A stretch of 64,000 nt of DNA from Lysinibacillus sp. FSL M8-0337 (GCF_038593855.1 NZ_CP151996.1:3410001-3474000), one strand, 5' to 3'; numbered from the stretch's first letter, positions 27,670-37,870 are shown. Notes: generated by a model not told the origin, from the letters alone. A program made the numbers and translations.

Positions 27670-28833
27670 ATGAAACTATCCAAAATGTTTCATCCACTTG
27701 TTTGGATTATTTTAGGTGGAACTATCTTCACACGCGTTGCAAGCTTTATGGCAATGCCTTTTCTAGCTATCTATTTACATAACGAAATTGATGCCTCCCC
27801 TTTACAAATAGGGTTGACCATTGGTATCGCGCCACTTATTTCTACAGTAGGTGGGTTTTTCGGTGGCTACTTAACAGATCGTTTTGGTCGAAAAAGTGTT
27901 ATTTTACTTACGATACTCGTATGGAGTATTGTGTTCTTTGGCTTTGCAACAGCGCATACGATTTGGTTTTTCGTCATTTTAAATGCGTTGAACGGGTTAT
28001 GTCGCTCCTTCTTTGAACCTTCTACACAAGCTTTAATGATTGACTTTACTCCCGCTGATAAACGAAAGCGTTTGTTTTCATTGCGCTACACAGCCATTAA
28101 TATCGCCGCAGTCATAGGACCTCTTATTGGTGTATATATCGCGACATTATCCAGTCCTAGCGTGCCGTTTATGTTAACAGGCGCTATGTATATTGTTTAT
28201 GCAATGTTTTTATTTTTCGTTTTGAATCGTTACAAAATGCAACAGCAAAAGCCGATGATACACACAAAAGTGCTACAAACCTTTACAATTCTTTTAACAA
28301 ATCGTGTACTGTTAAGCTTTATTTTCGGGGCAATCTTAATAAATATTGGCTACTCCCAATTCGACTCAACACTCCCTCAACTTATTGAGCTCAAAATTGA
28401 AGATGGAGCCAAGCTCTATTCCCTACTGATTTCATTAAATGCTGCGGTTGTGCTTTTACTGCAATTACCGATTAGTATTTTTTCAGAGCGCTTCTCATCA
28501 CCAACAATACTTCTAATCGGTATTTTGTTCTTTGTCATTGGTTTAACATTATTTGGCCTATCTACTAACTACCCGTTGTTTATTTGTGCAATGGTTCTTT
28601 TTACAATTGGTGAAATATTTACTTTCCCAACAATGAATGTCATGATTGATGAAATTGCCCCAGAGACACAGAAAGCTACATATTTAGGTGCGGCCCAATT
28701 TAAAAATTTAGGCGGTTTTATTGGTCCTATTATAGGTGGCTGGCTGTTAACACACTATATTGATACAATGTTTATCGTCATTGCTGCCCTTGTTTTATGT
28801 AGTTCCCTATTTTATCGACCCAAAACACAATAA
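27670..28833 (+). CDS. MFS transporter (drug/metabolite efflux type)
   Basis: The 387-residue protein has about 12 membrane helices. The MFS loop 2-3 motif is GGFFGGYLTDRFGRKS. The first half resembles multidrug-type facilitators; the substrate cannot be inferred. The start ATG has GAGAGGAGG nine bases upstream. It is a single gene with a terminator shared with the convergent GGDEF gene. Inner membrane location. Confidence 0.88.
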   Translation: MKLSKMFHPLVWIILGGTIFTRVASFMAMPFLAIYLHNEIDASPLQIGLTIGIAPLISTVGGFFGGYLTDRFGRKSVILLTILVWSIVFFGFATAHTIWFFVILNALNGLCRSFFEPSTQALMIDFTPADKRKRLFSLRYTAINIAAVIGPLIGVYIATLSSPSVPFMLTGAMYIVYAMFLFFVLNRYKMQQQKPMIHTKVLQTFTILLTNRVLLSFIFGAILINIGYSQFDSTLPQLIELKIEDGAKLYSLLISLNAAVVLLLQLPISIFSERFSSPTILLIGILFFVIGLTLFGLSTNYPLFICAMVLFTIGEIFTFPTMNVMIDEIAPETQKATYLGAAQFKNLGGFIGPIIGGWLLTHYIDTMFIVIAALVLCSSLFYRPKTQ

Positions 28834-28880
28834 AGAAGCACGAGTCCAGTAGGCAACCTACTTGTCTCGTGCTTTTACTT
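28832..28880. terminator. Bidirectional terminator between the MFS and GGDEF genes
   Basis: AAGCACGAG and CTCGTGCTT enclose an inner hairpin GTAGG/CCTAC, followed by TTTACTT. Confidence 0.78.
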
Positions 28881-28901
28881 ATAACCGTTGTAAAACTACG
28901 T

Positions 28902-30416
28902 TTATGAATTGTATTTTTCTTCTGTTGAAGCTACTTCATGATAACTAGAATATTGGTCCTTCCCTGCTTTCTTAGACTGATATAAAGCCTTATCTGCTCG
29001 TTCAAATAAACTTAACTCGGTTTCATTTGGTTTTTCACAAATTACACCGCCCATACTCACAGAAATAACCGACCATTTATGATTCTCTACATTTTTTAAT
29101 CTACGGATTTTCTCCAAAATCGCATTTGCTACTTGTACCATATGTTCATTGTTCGTATCATATAGGACAATTGCAAATTCATCTCCACCAAATCTCACAA
29201 CGAAACCTTCTGTTCTAACGACGTCTTTTAAAATTTTAGCCGTTTCAATAAGAATCCTATCTCCTTCAGCATGTCCAAATCGATCATTTACTTGCTTAAA
29301 ATTATCCAAATCTATTAATAATAAACCAGGCGTATTGACTTTTCTTTTTTTCAATAATTTATCCATTTTACTAATGTATGTTGCACGATTATATACATTT
29401 GTTAGTGGATCATAGGTTGCAAGATGTATCGTTTTAGAAAATAGCCTATTAATAACGACCAATATAATTAACGCTGTTACTAATGCAATCATTAAAACAT
29501 ACCAAAACTGTTTTGTATTATTGGCAAGTGCATTTAACTCTGTACGATTGCCATATTTGACATAGACTACCCGTTTTGTTGAGGCACCACGCACCGTCTC
29601 TGCTTCATACGGTAAAAAACGATAGGTTTCGATATAGCCATCGTCTAATATTTGCTGATATTCAGCTGGCTTCATCGTTTGTAGTGCAGCCTTAAAATGA
29701 TCCTGAAATTTTTTTGTTTGATTTTTTACAGTTATCCGAGCGGATTCTGTGTCCGAGAAAAAAACACCACCTGCACTAATCGTTCGAACATCTAGCAAAT
29801 CATTATACTTTTCAACTAAATACGCAGCGGTTTTTCCAAAGTTAAATGTTTGAAAGACAGGGACTTCATCTAATTTCAAACCAAGCTCTAATAAATACTT
29901 TTTATCAGGCGTTGCTAAATAACTAAATTTGCGGTACTCACCAGTTGTGGTCGAAATATCTATACCATCTGTATATAATTGCCCACTCTCTCTTCGTTCA
30001 TCCAATAATGCCGAAAAGCTTTTACAGCAAAGCGAAAAATTTAGACCTAAATCTTTTTGAAATGTAGTATAAATTACCGTATTTGTTTGATCCAATATGT
30101 ATATATCCATACCATGTTGATTTTTCATTTGTTGTAAGTTCCAAGTGTCTATTTTTGGATTTTGCTTATAATAAGTAGCTAATGCTTTTAACTCTTTTTC
30201 CATCTGATCCGAAATGTTTTTATCAAAATAAAAGTGCGCATTATCTACAGTTTGCATATCTGCAAGAATATGATTTTCAATTAATGTTCGATTACTAGCT
30301 TCTTGTGTTTCAATATTTGTCACAAGAATTTGTCTATTTACATAAGAAATTACAGCAACAAGTATTAATGCAAAGGCAATTAAAGATATTAATAATTTAA
30401 TCCGTAGTTTTTTCAT
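28902..30416 (-). CDS. Membrane diguanylate cyclase (GGDEF) with extracellular sensor
   Basis: The 504-residue protein has a transmembrane helix at about residues 9-25, a large extracellular sensor region (about 30-300, Cache-like), a second helix (FWYVLMIALVTALIILVVI) and a C-terminal GGDEF domain. The active-site motif is FGGDEFAIVLYD (about 407). It is expected to make cyclic di-GMP. The usual RxxD inhibitory site five residues before GGDEF is replaced by RTEG, so product inhibition may be absent. The start at 30416 has AGAGG eight bases upstream; a longer frame begins at 30422. Single gene; signal unknown. Confidence 0.9.
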   Translation of the reverse strand: MKKLRIKLLISLIAFALILVAVISYVNRQILVTNIETQEASNRTLIENHILADMQTVDNAHFYFDKNISDQMEKELKALATYYKQNPKIDTWNLQQMKNQHGMDIYILDQTNTVIYTTFQKDLGLNFSLCCKSFSALLDERRESGQLYTDGIDISTTTGEYRKFSYLATPDKKYLLELGLKLDEVPVFQTFNFGKTAAYLVEKYNDLLDVRTISAGGVFFSDTESARITVKNQTKKFQDHFKAALQTMKPAEYQQILDDGYIETYRFLPYEAETVRGASTKRVVYVKYGNRTELNALANNTKQFWYVLMIALVTALIILVVINRLFSKTIHLATYDPLTNVYNRATYISKMDKLLKKRKVNTPGLLLIDLDNFKQVNDRFGHAEGDRILIETAKILKDVVRTEGFVVRFGGDEFAIVLYDTNNEHMVQVANAILEKIRRLKNVENHKWSVISVSMGGVICEKPNETELSLFERADKALYQSKKAGKDQYSSYHEVASTEEKYNS

Positions 30417-30540
30417 TAACATGTCCTCTACTCATCTTCACTATCATTTTTTGAACAAAAAATATTTTCGGTACGTCAAGCCTCTCCCACGTTATTTTAT
30501 TGATATATCATATTATACAGTTAATGGGACAAACTTGTAT

Positions 30541-30584
30541 AAAAAAAATCCTCGATACTAAAAGTATAGCATCGAGGATTTTCT
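30541..30584 (-). terminator. Terminator after the pseudouridine synthase gene
   Basis: AAAATCCTCGAT and ATCGAGGATTTT form a 12-bp stem with a further ACT/AGT inner pairing, and a long T-run on the minus strand. Confidence 0.9.
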
Positions 30585-31298
30585 TTACTCTCTATTTTGT
30601 AAGCCTGCTAATTCTTCTGGCGTTAACTCGCGATATTCACCTAATGCTAAGCTTTCATCAAGTTGTAAGCTCCCCATAGAAAGGCGTTTTAAGTAGATAA
30701 CACGTTTACCTACTGCTTCAAACATCCGTTTTACCTGATGGAATTTACCTTCTTGAATCGTTAATTCAATTTCTGATTGTGGGGCAGATTTCAGAATAAC
30801 GAGCTTGCCTGGCTTTGTTACGTAGCCATCATCTAGTTCAACACCACGAGCAAATCGTTCTCCATCCTCTTGCGTAACAATGCCCTCTATTATAGCATAG
30901 TACACCTTAGGCACATGCTTTTTTGGAGATAGTAAGTTATGGGCTAAAACACCATCATTCGTTAACAGTAACAAGCCCTCTGTATCTTTATCTAAACGAC
31001 CAACTGGAAATGGTTGAAAATGTTGATGTAGTGGGTCTAGTAAGTCAATTACCGTTTCATCTCGTAAATCTTCTGTTGCAGAAATAACACCTGGCGGCTT
31101 ATTCATCATGTAATACACGAACTCTGTATATACAACACGTTCACCGAACACTACAACATTTTGTTGTTCTGGATCAACATGCAAGGCCGCATCTTTTACA
31201 TACGTACCATCAACAGAAACGGCCTTTTGTTTTAGGAGTTGCTTAACTTCCTTTCGTGAGCCATAGCCCATATTGGCTAGTAATTTATCTAAACGCAT
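30585..31298 (-). CDS. RsuA/RluB-type 16S/23S rRNA pseudouridine synthase
   Basis: The 237-residue protein has an N-terminal S4 RNA-binding domain (RLDKLLANMGYGSRKEVKQL) and the RsuA catalytic domain with PVGRLDKDTEGLLLLTNDG, where the Asp in RLDKDTEG is the nucleophile. It modifies uridine in rRNA; the exact site is not clear (the B. subtilis counterpart is probably YtzG). It lies 8 bp downstream of the flippase gene, whose stop region supplies its GGAGG site, so the two are coupled. Confidence 0.92.
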   Translation of the reverse strand: MRLDKLLANMGYGSRKEVKQLLKQKAVSVDGTYVKDAALHVDPEQQNVVVFGERVVYTEFVYYMMNKPPGVISATEDLRDETVIDLLDPLHQHFQPFPVGRLDKDTEGLLLLTNDGVLAHNLLSPKKHVPKVYYAIIEGIVTQEDGERFARGVELDDGYVTKPGKLVILKSAPQSEIELTIQEGKFHQVKRMFEAVGKRVIYLKRLSMGSLQLDESLALGEYRELTPEELAGLQNRE

Positions 31299-31306
31299 AG
31301 TTCCTC

Positions 31307-32929
31307 CTATTTAAATCCCAATTTACTTGTAATTCTTGTTATGCGCTCACCAAGTAGTTTTTGTGCTAAACCTAAGCGTAATGACAAATAGCCATAAACA
31401 GCAGCACCTACTGCTGCACAAATAACAGAATAGACAAGTGCAGAGAATTTACCATCCACTGGTCCCATCACAAGTTCTAATAGCTTATGAACGATTAAAA
31501 CACTGACAGCCATTGCAGCTGTTAAAAGTGAGATAAGCATGACACGACGTATAACCATTTCTGATTTATAATTAAGCGTTTTTCGAAGCACTAGCAAATT
31601 AATAATAATTGAAACACTATAACCAATCGCTGTTGCCAAAATGGCTCCGTCCGCTTCTAGCCAACGAATAAACGAAATATTAAGGGTTAGCTTTACTAAA
31701 ATACCTGATAGTAGACTGAAGACAATCCACTTTTGGAAGTCAATACCTTGTAGCAACGCGGCTGTAACTTGGAACAACGCAAATAAAATTGCTACTGGTG
31801 CATAATGAGCTAAAATCGTTGCGCCCATCTCGCTTTCAGAGTAAAGCATAAAGTAAATTTCATTTGCTAATAATGAAATACCCACTACTGCTGGTAATGT
31901 AATGAAAATTAAAATTTGATACGTTTTATCCATCGCATGGCGTAACGATAAATACTCACCTTGTGTAAAATATTTTGTTATCGTCGGTACTAACGCCATT
32001 GAAAAACTTGTTGCTAACATAACAGGAATAATGACAACTTTATGTGTTGTAAAGTTAATCATTGATAAATACTCATCCGTTACTTTGGCTAAACCAATGG
32101 AACTCATAGCACCATTAAACGTTACCATATCCACTAATTGAAATAATGGATTAGCCACCCCTACAAACACCATCGGAATGGAATACGTTATCACTTCTTT
32201 ATAAATATCCGACATTGGTAGCTGGGTCGACGTAACACTTTGACTACGCAATAAATTAAATTCAGGTTGGTATTTTTTCCAGTAGTAATAGAGCACCATT
32301 AAGCCGCCAATTGCCCCGATAAAAGCTGCGAATACCGCAAAGGAAACTGCTGTTTGCGCTTTGCCATTAAAAACTACTACTACTAAGAAAGAGCCGCCTA
32401 ATAACACAACAATTCGGACAATTTGTTCCACTAACTGTGAAACTGCTGTCGGTTCCATTTTGTCATAGCCTTGGAAAAAGCCACGCCACAAACTCATAAA
32501 TGGAACAACAATAAGCGCAAAGCTTACCCAGCGAATAACAGACGCAATTTGCTCGACTGTAAATTTCTGTTCATCACTTTTAATAACAAGTTCACCAATC
32601 GGTGTTGCCAAGATAAAGAGGGCAGCAAAGGACACCATACCCGTTATCAACATTATCACGATACCTGACTTCATCAGCTTGCGTCCTGATTGATAGTCTC
32701 CTAAGGCATTGTATTTAGAAACAAATTTCGATACAGCAATTGGTGCACCTGAAATGGCTATTGCGAGCATGATTGAGTAAGGAATATATGCATATTGATA
32801 CAGCGCGATATTTTCCTGCCCAACAATCGCATAAAAGGGAAAAATATAAATTAATCCAAGCACCTTAGATAAAAACATCCCTAACGTTAATATCGCAGTA
32901 CCTTTCATTAAATTGGACATCGTATCCAT
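31307..32929 (-). CDS. ytgP: MurJ-type lipid II flippase (YtgP-like, MATE/MOP superfamily)
   Basis: The 540-residue polytopic protein has about 14 helices of the polysaccharide-biosynthesis/MurJ-like flippase family. B. subtilis YtgP (MurJ) moves lipid II across the membrane. The sequence begins with the family pattern KGTAILTLGMFLSKVLGLIY, and charged residues appear in the first helices. The start could be ATG 32929 or ATG 32920; neither has a strong site. It is coupled to the downstream pseudouridine synthase gene. The pairing is found in Bacillus too. Confidence 0.88.
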   Translation of the reverse strand: MDTMSNLMKGTAILTLGMFLSKVLGLIYIFPFYAIVGQENIALYQYAYIPYSIMLAIAISGAPIAVSKFVSKYNALGDYQSGRKLMKSGIVIMLITGMVSFAALFILATPIGELVIKSDEQKFTVEQIASVIRWVSFALIVVPFMSLWRGFFQGYDKMEPTAVSQLVEQIVRIVVLLGGSFLVVVVFNGKAQTAVSFAVFAAFIGAIGGLMVLYYYWKKYQPEFNLLRSQSVTSTQLPMSDIYKEVITYSIPMVFVGVANPLFQLVDMVTFNGAMSSIGLAKVTDEYLSMINFTTHKVVIIPVMLATSFSMALVPTITKYFTQGEYLSLRHAMDKTYQILIFITLPAVVGISLLANEIYFMLYSESEMGATILAHYAPVAILFALFQVTAALLQGIDFQKWIVFSLLSGILVKLTLNISFIRWLEADGAILATAIGYSVSIIINLLVLRKTLNYKSEMVIRRVMLISLLTAAMAVSVLIVHKLLELVMGPVDGKFSALVYSVICAAVGAAVYGYLSLRLGLAQKLLGERITRITSKLGFK

Positions 32930-33120
32930 CCATTCATTAGTAAAATCAAGCTTTTATAAGTGATGGAACATCATCACTTTTCAAACATTAAAACGAGTAA
33001 ACCAACTGTTATCTTAACATATTTACAAGAAAACAGATGCAAAAAACACAGAAAAGTTTTTGAAATCCACAATTCTCCGTTCATTAGAACAAATCGATAT
33101 GAATTGTCTTGTATATTTCC

Positions 33121-33170
33121 AAAAAAATAGCGGTTCAAAAAATCTACTAGATTCTTTGAACTGCTACTTC
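33121..33170 (-). terminator. Terminator after the asparagine synthetase gene
   Basis: TAGCGGTTCAAA and TTTGAACTGCTA pair with an inner AATCTA/TAGATT stem, followed on the minus strand by a run of T. Confidence 0.85.
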
Positions 33171-33174
33171 TGTG

Positions 33175-35022
33175 TTACATATCAACAAAGAATTGTTTAT
33201 ACCATACTAAGAACACATAAGCTGTCCAAATATAGCGACCACGATTAGCTTTGCCTTCATAATGTTCATCTAAATAACCCACTAGTTGCTTCGTATCGAA
33301 AAATTCATTGGCAAAGTCCGTTGTAAACATGTCCTTGACCATATTGTAATACTTTTCTTCACGCAGCCAGTGACGAATTGGTACAGGGAAGCCAAGCTTC
33401 GGACGCTTTGCCCACTCTTCTGGTAATTCCTGATGTGCCGCTTGACGAAGAACATATTTCGTATCAATATCATTGACACGATATCTTGATGGAATATTTT
33501 TTGCTAGCTCCATTACTTCTTTGTCTAAAAATGGTACACGTAATTCGATAGAGTGCGCCATACTCATTTTATCTGCCTTTAATAAAATATCTCCAGGCAT
33601 CCATAAATTCAAATCTAAATACTGCATTTTTGTAACATCATCATCACCAGGTACTTCATCATAAATACGTTTCGTAATTGTTTGTACAGAAGGACCGTTT
33701 TTGTATGCTGGTTTTAAGACGTTTAATGCGTCATCCTCATCCCATACAACCGCTTCACCGATAAAGCGCTCCTCTACGGTTTGACCACCTTTTACAAGGA
33801 AATGTGTATATTGGTTTTTCGGAAGCGCCTCTGCAATGCCACGCAATGCTTTACGTAGACCAAATGGCACCTTTTCGTATTTTTGCATTCTGCCAGAGTT
33901 TTGGTACCACGAATAGCCTCCAAAAATCTCATCCGCACCTTCACCAGAAAGTACAACTGTTACATCCTTCGCCGCTAGCTCCGATAGGAAGTAAAGCGGT
34001 ACAGAAGATGGGTTTGACTGTGGCTCATCCATATGCCATTGAATTTTCGGTAAAGCTTCAAAACACTCATCTGCTGTAATATATTTACGCTCGTTTTGAA
34101 TATTTAATGTATCCGATAAATCCTTTGCTAAGTTTGTCTCATTGAACATATCTTCATAGTCCGAAAAACCAACAGAGAATGATTTATCAGGACGTAGCAA
34201 TGATGTAATATAACTAGAATCAATACCGCCAGACAGGAAAGAACCAACCTTTACATCACTAATTTGGTGGGCGTCTACTGACTCTTTTACTGTTGAACGA
34301 ATATCTTCCACATATTTTTCAATCGGCGCTTCTTTCGCATGGAATTTTTTATCCCAATATTGCACAATTTGTTTTTGTCCATTTTTAATGACCATATAGT
34401 GCGCTGGTGGTAATTTAAATACACCTTTAAAGAATGTTTCGTCCATTGAAGAATATTGGAACGTTAAATAAGGACGTAATGCATTTTTGTTTAATTCTTT
34501 AATGAATGCTGGATGAGGCAAGAAAGATTTAATTTCTGAACCAAAAATAAATGTTCCATCCGTCGTGTTTTCAGTGTAGTACAGTGGCTTAATACCAAAG
34601 CCATCACGCGCGATAAATTGTAAATCATTCTTTTTATCCCAAATACAGAATGCGAACATACCGCGAAGCTGTTTGACAAATTCTACACCATACTGCAGAT
34701 AACCGAAGATTAACACTTCACTATCCGATTTCGTTTTAAATGTATGACCCTTTTCTTGTAGGTCCTTACGCAACTCTTGGAAATTATATATCTCCCCATT
34801 GAAAACAAGCACAATGTTGCCATCTGGGCTATAAAGAGGTTGATTTGCCACATCTGATAAGTCAATAATGCTTAAACGACGGAAACCTAACGTTACTTTA
34901 TCGTCACTATGAATACCACCACTATCTGGTCCACGGTGAATAATTGTATTCATCATATTTTCAATTGTTTGGTGATGATCAATCACATTTGTTCCATTAA
35001 TATAGCCAATAAATCCGCACAT
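33175..35022 (-). CDS. asnB: Glutamine-hydrolysing asparagine synthetase
   Basis: The 615-residue class II enzyme has the N-terminal amidotransferase cysteine (MCGFIGYING, Cys2) and glutaminase motifs (IIHRGPDSGG, FNGEIYNF), then the synthetase domain with the ATP pyrophosphate loop SFLSGGIDSSYI. It makes asparagine from aspartate, ATP and glutamine. The length matches B. subtilis AsnO (about 614) more closely than AsnB (632), so it may be that paralogue; the generic symbol is used. The start has GAGGTG upstream. The flippase gene, cotranscribed with the pseudouridine synthase gene, lies just downstream. Confidence 0.93.
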   Translation of the reverse strand: MCGFIGYINGTNVIDHHQTIENMMNTIIHRGPDSGGIHSDDKVTLGFRRLSIIDLSDVANQPLYSPDGNIVLVFNGEIYNFQELRKDLQEKGHTFKTKSDSEVLIFGYLQYGVEFVKQLRGMFAFCIWDKKNDLQFIARDGFGIKPLYYTENTTDGTFIFGSEIKSFLPHPAFIKELNKNALRPYLTFQYSSMDETFFKGVFKLPPAHYMVIKNGQKQIVQYWDKKFHAKEAPIEKYVEDIRSTVKESVDAHQISDVKVGSFLSGGIDSSYITSLLRPDKSFSVGFSDYEDMFNETNLAKDLSDTLNIQNERKYITADECFEALPKIQWHMDEPQSNPSSVPLYFLSELAAKDVTVVLSGEGADEIFGGYSWYQNSGRMQKYEKVPFGLRKALRGIAEALPKNQYTHFLVKGGQTVEERFIGEAVVWDEDDALNVLKPAYKNGPSVQTITKRIYDEVPGDDDVTKMQYLDLNLWMPGDILLKADKMSMAHSIELRVPFLDKEVMELAKNIPSRYRVNDIDTKYVLRQAAHQELPEEWAKRPKLGFPVPIRHWLREEKYYNMVKDMFTTDFANEFFDTKQLVGYLDEHYEGKANRGRYIWTAYVFLVWYKQFFVDM

Positions 35023-35219
35023 CTATTTTTCACCTCATAATTTAGTGCATAACCTCTATCATCATAGCACGAAAAGCCATTCATTTCATGCTGTCATTAT
35101 AGATAAAAAATTATAAAGCACTTTATTATAATTTTCAATGTAAAGTAGCCGCCCTCTATATAGACTTCATGTATAATAGGAAAAGTTCCTAATAATGAAA
35201 AGAAAGTGAGTTCACATAT

Positions 35220-36470
35220 ATGTATGATGTAATCGTTATCGGTGGTGGCCCCTCTGGATTAATGGCCGCCATCGCAGCTGGAGAACGAAAAAAGAAAGTT
35301 TTACTTCTCGAAAAAGGGACAAAGCTTGGGAAAAAGCTCGCGATTTCTGGCGGTGGTCGCTGTAACGTAACAAACAGACTACCTGTTGAAGAAATTGTTA
35401 AACATATTCCTGGCAACGGTCGTTTTTTATATAGCCCCTTTACTGTTTATAACAATGAGGACATTATTGCCTTTTTCGAAGGGCTAGGTGTCGCATTAAA
35501 AGAAGAAGACCATGGTCGTATGTTCCCAATGTCCAACCGTGCGCAAGATGTAGTCGATGCATTGATTCGTCAATTGCAACGACTACATGTTGAAGTACGG
35601 TTACATACACCCGTTAACAAGTTATTGATGGATGATGAAAAGATTCTTGGTGTGCGCTTAGAAGATGGGACAGAAGTACGCTGTAAGGCTATTATTGTAG
35701 CAGTTGGAGGCAAGGCAGTGCCACAAACAGGTTCAACAGGCGATGGCTACCCTTGGGCCGAACGTGCTGGACATAATGTGACAACACTCTTTCCAACAGA
35801 AGTGCCCGTTTTATCAAAAGAGGAGTTTATTCAAACGAGAGAGCTACAAGGATTAGCATTACGAGATGTCGAGGTATCCGTTCTCAATAAAAAAGGTAAG
35901 CCACTAATAACACATCAAATGGACATGCTCTTTACGCATTTCGGATTAAGCGGCCCTGCTGTATTACGCTGTAGTCAGTTTGTCGTCAAGGAGTTAATGA
36001 AAACGGGTTATGAACCTGTCACAATGCGTATCCAAACGCTTGTAGATTTCAATGAGGAAACATGTCTGCAATATTTAAATAAGCTTATAAAAGAAGAACC
36101 GAAAAAAGCAGTGAAAAATGTTTGGAAAGGCGTCGCACCAGAACGCTGGCTGCTATTTTTATGTGACCGTGCAAATATTGATGTTCAAATGACTGGTATT
36201 GAATTATCTCAAGAAAAAATTCGCGCGCTAGCACATTTACTAGTGAATTTCACAATGACGGTTAGCGGTACACAATCGCTCGACAAAGCATTCGTTACAG
36301 GTGGAGGCGTTTCTGTGAAAGAAATCGAACCAAAAACGATGGCGTCTAAGAAAAAGGCAGGTTTATTTTTCTGCGGAGAAATATTAGATATTCATGGCTA
36401 CACAGGCGGCTATAATATTACGTCTGCACTTGTGACAGGACGAATTGCAGGAATGAACGCTGACTTGTAA
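35220..36470 (+). CDS. ytfP: HI0933-type FAD-dependent flavoprotein (YtfP-like)
   Basis: The 416-residue protein has the N-terminal dinucleotide-binding motif [17 protein letters not shown], a second FAD-binding loop ([10 protein letters not shown]) and a C-terminal [14 protein letters not shown] block typical of HI0933/BaiN-like flavoproteins. The electron donor and substrate are unknown. It is divergent from the asparagine synthetase gene and probably monocistronic. Cytosolic. Confidence 0.9.
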   Translation: MYDVIVIGGGPSGLMAAIAAGERKKKVLLLEKGTKLGKKLAISGGGRCNVTNRLPVEEIVKHIPGNGRFLYSPFTVYNNEDIIAFFEGLGVALKEEDHGRMFPMSNRAQDVVDALIRQLQRLHVEVRLHTPVNKLLMDDEKILGVRLEDGTEVRCKAIIVAVGGKAVPQTGSTGDGYPWAERAGHNVTTLFPTEVPVLSKEEFIQTRELQGLALRDVEVSVLNKKGKPLITHQMDMLFTHFGLSGPAVLRCSQFVVKELMKTGYEPVTMRIQTLVDFNEETCLQYLNKLIKEEPKKAVKNVWKGVAPERWLLFLCDRANIDVQMTGIELSQEKIRALAHLLVNFTMTVSGTQSLDKAFVTGGGVSVKEIEPKTMASKKKAGLFFCGEILDIHGYTGGYNITSALVTGRIAGMNADL

Positions 36471-36524
36471 TCACTCGATTCCATTTAGCAAGGACTAAGA
36501 GACGAAATATAAGCTAAAAAACAG

Positions 36525-36585
36525 TAGTAAAAAGCACCGCCGTAGCAAACATAACCGTATAACAAAAAAATGTTCGATTGATGGG
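36525..36585 (+). repeat. Partial, degenerate copy of the structured dispersed repeat
   Basis: AAAGCACCGCCGTAGCAAAC and AAAAAATGTTCGATTGAT resemble the 3' part of the copy at 36659-36829 in the same order, but the second arm of the hairpin is missing. Confidence 0.55.
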
Positions 36586-36658
36586 ATTTTTCCTTTATGA
36601 AGAGGAATGAAACCTTAGCAGTTCATTCTTTTGCAGTAAATAAAAATGAGAAGTTTAC

Positions 36659-36829
36659 ACTAGTTGATGGTAGCGAAGGCGGTGACTCCTGCGGGACAGC
36701 ACAGAACGTAAGACGCAACAACCTGCACGTTAGCGAGGGTTGCGGCTTACTGTGCTGAGCGGAAAGCACCGCCAAAGCGGACAACAACGAAAAAGTGTTC
36801 GATTGATAGCAGTCAATCGAACACTTTTT
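36659..36829 (+). repeat. Structured dispersed repeat, copy B
   Basis: It begins ACTAGTTGATGGTAGCGAAG. It has nested complementary blocks: GGCGGTG near 36679 with CACCGCC near 36767; CAGCACAG near 36698 with CTGTGCTG near 36750; GACGCAAC with GTTGCGG. It ends in the hairpin at 36790-36829. The order is the same as in copy A (minus strand, 7147-6979). Confidence 0.75.
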
Positions 36830-36830
36830 G
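36790..36830. terminator. Terminator hairpin at the end of repeat copy B
   Basis: AAAAAGTGTTCGATTGA and TCAATCGAACACTTTTT form a 17-bp perfect stem. It lies 20 bp downstream of the AIM24 gene (minus strand) and can serve it as well as any plus-strand transcript through the repeat. Confidence 0.88.
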
Positions 36831-36849
36831 CATTTTTGTCCCTACTTTT

Positions 36850-37542
36850 TTAACTTTCGCTAGACAAATAAACCTCTTCATACGGTTGGATAATGACAAA
36901 CCCTTCGCCAGAGAAAGCCATTTGAATCGATTCACCACTGCCACGTCCAATAAACGTACGGAAGCTAATATCTGTTTTAAATTCAGGTGTTAAATTGCCT
37001 GACCATGCAACTGTAGCATGAGGATCCGTATAAACTGTTTCACCAGGCTTTACCAACAACGTCAACGGCTCGAAATGCGTTGTAATGGCTACTTTACCGC
37101 TTCCTTGTAGCGTTACATTAAACAGCCCTCCAGACATAATACCAGCCATTTTACGCATTAATTGAATGTCCCAATTAATACTTGGTTCAAATGCCAGCAA
37201 GTCATTACCGTTGACACAAATACTTTCATCCTTCAAATCAAAAATAGTCACCTTTTTCCCTTGATCCGCTAAATAGAGACGCCCTTTTCCTTTTGCTTTC
37301 ATAAGTTGCGTTCCTTCGCCTGTTAATGCTTTTTTAAACATTTTTGAAAGGCCATGTTCTAAAACACGTTCCCGCTCAAACTTAATGTCGCCTATGTATG
37401 AAATCATAGCCCCCATTTTTGACCAGACTTCACCATCTAAATTAACCTCTAATACACGCTCTGTTTCTAACTCGAAATATTCGTTCTCATAATCATCTTG
37501 TTGCGTTGTCTTAATGAATTCATTTAATGAATACTTTCCCAT
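36850..37542 (-). CDS. AIM24 family protein
   Basis: The 230-residue protein belongs to the AIM24/DUF124 family of beta-barrel proteins of unknown function. It has several glycine-rich beta turns (GTQLMKAKGKGRLYLADQGK, LQGSGKVAITT, TDISFRTFIGRGSGESIQM). No signal or membrane helix. The start was moved from 37599 to the ATG at 37542 (MGKYSLNEF), which has AGGAGG eight bases upstream. A single minus-strand gene. Confidence 0.88.
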   Translation of the reverse strand: MGKYSLNEFIKTTQQDDYENEYFELETERVLEVNLDGEVWSKMGAMISYIGDIKFERERVLEHGLSKMFKKALTGEGTQLMKAKGKGRLYLADQGKKVTIFDLKDESICVNGNDLLAFEPSINWDIQLMRKMAGIMSGGLFNVTLQGSGKVAITTHFEPLTLLVKPGETVYTDPHATVAWSGNLTPEFKTDISFRTFIGRGSGESIQMAFSGEGFVIIQPYEEVYLSSES

Positions 37543-37820
37543 AGCGTCCGCCTCCTTTATACCCTTATATACGTTAATTGCCATGAAAAGATTCACCATT
37601 CTTTGTCACAGTCAATCACTACAGACATATAGCCCTTCATATACTATTATTTTGATTATTTTTATAGTAAATTGCTGTCACCTATAAATAGAATAACGTT
37701 GCAAAATTTCTCTTTTAGTAGCAAAATCACTTTATTTACCATAATCTTATTGACATCAAACATGAGCTGTTATATGTTAGACGAAGATTAATCAAGTGTT
37801 GTATAACAATCGCTACAAAT
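37543..37820. other. Intergenic region upstream of the AIM24 gene
   Basis: AT-rich, about 280 bp, with no ORF or recognised element. It should contain the AIM24 promoter and the 3' flank of the OFA-type MFS gene. Confidence 0.3.
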
Positions 37821-37870
37821 AAAAAACCGCATTAGCGTCATATGCGAAATGACACTAATACGGCTATACT
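37821..37870 (-). terminator. Terminator after the OFA-type MFS gene
   Basis: CCGCATTAGCGTCA and TGACACTAATACGG pair with two mismatches and are followed on the minus strand by TTTTTTAT. Confidence 0.85.
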
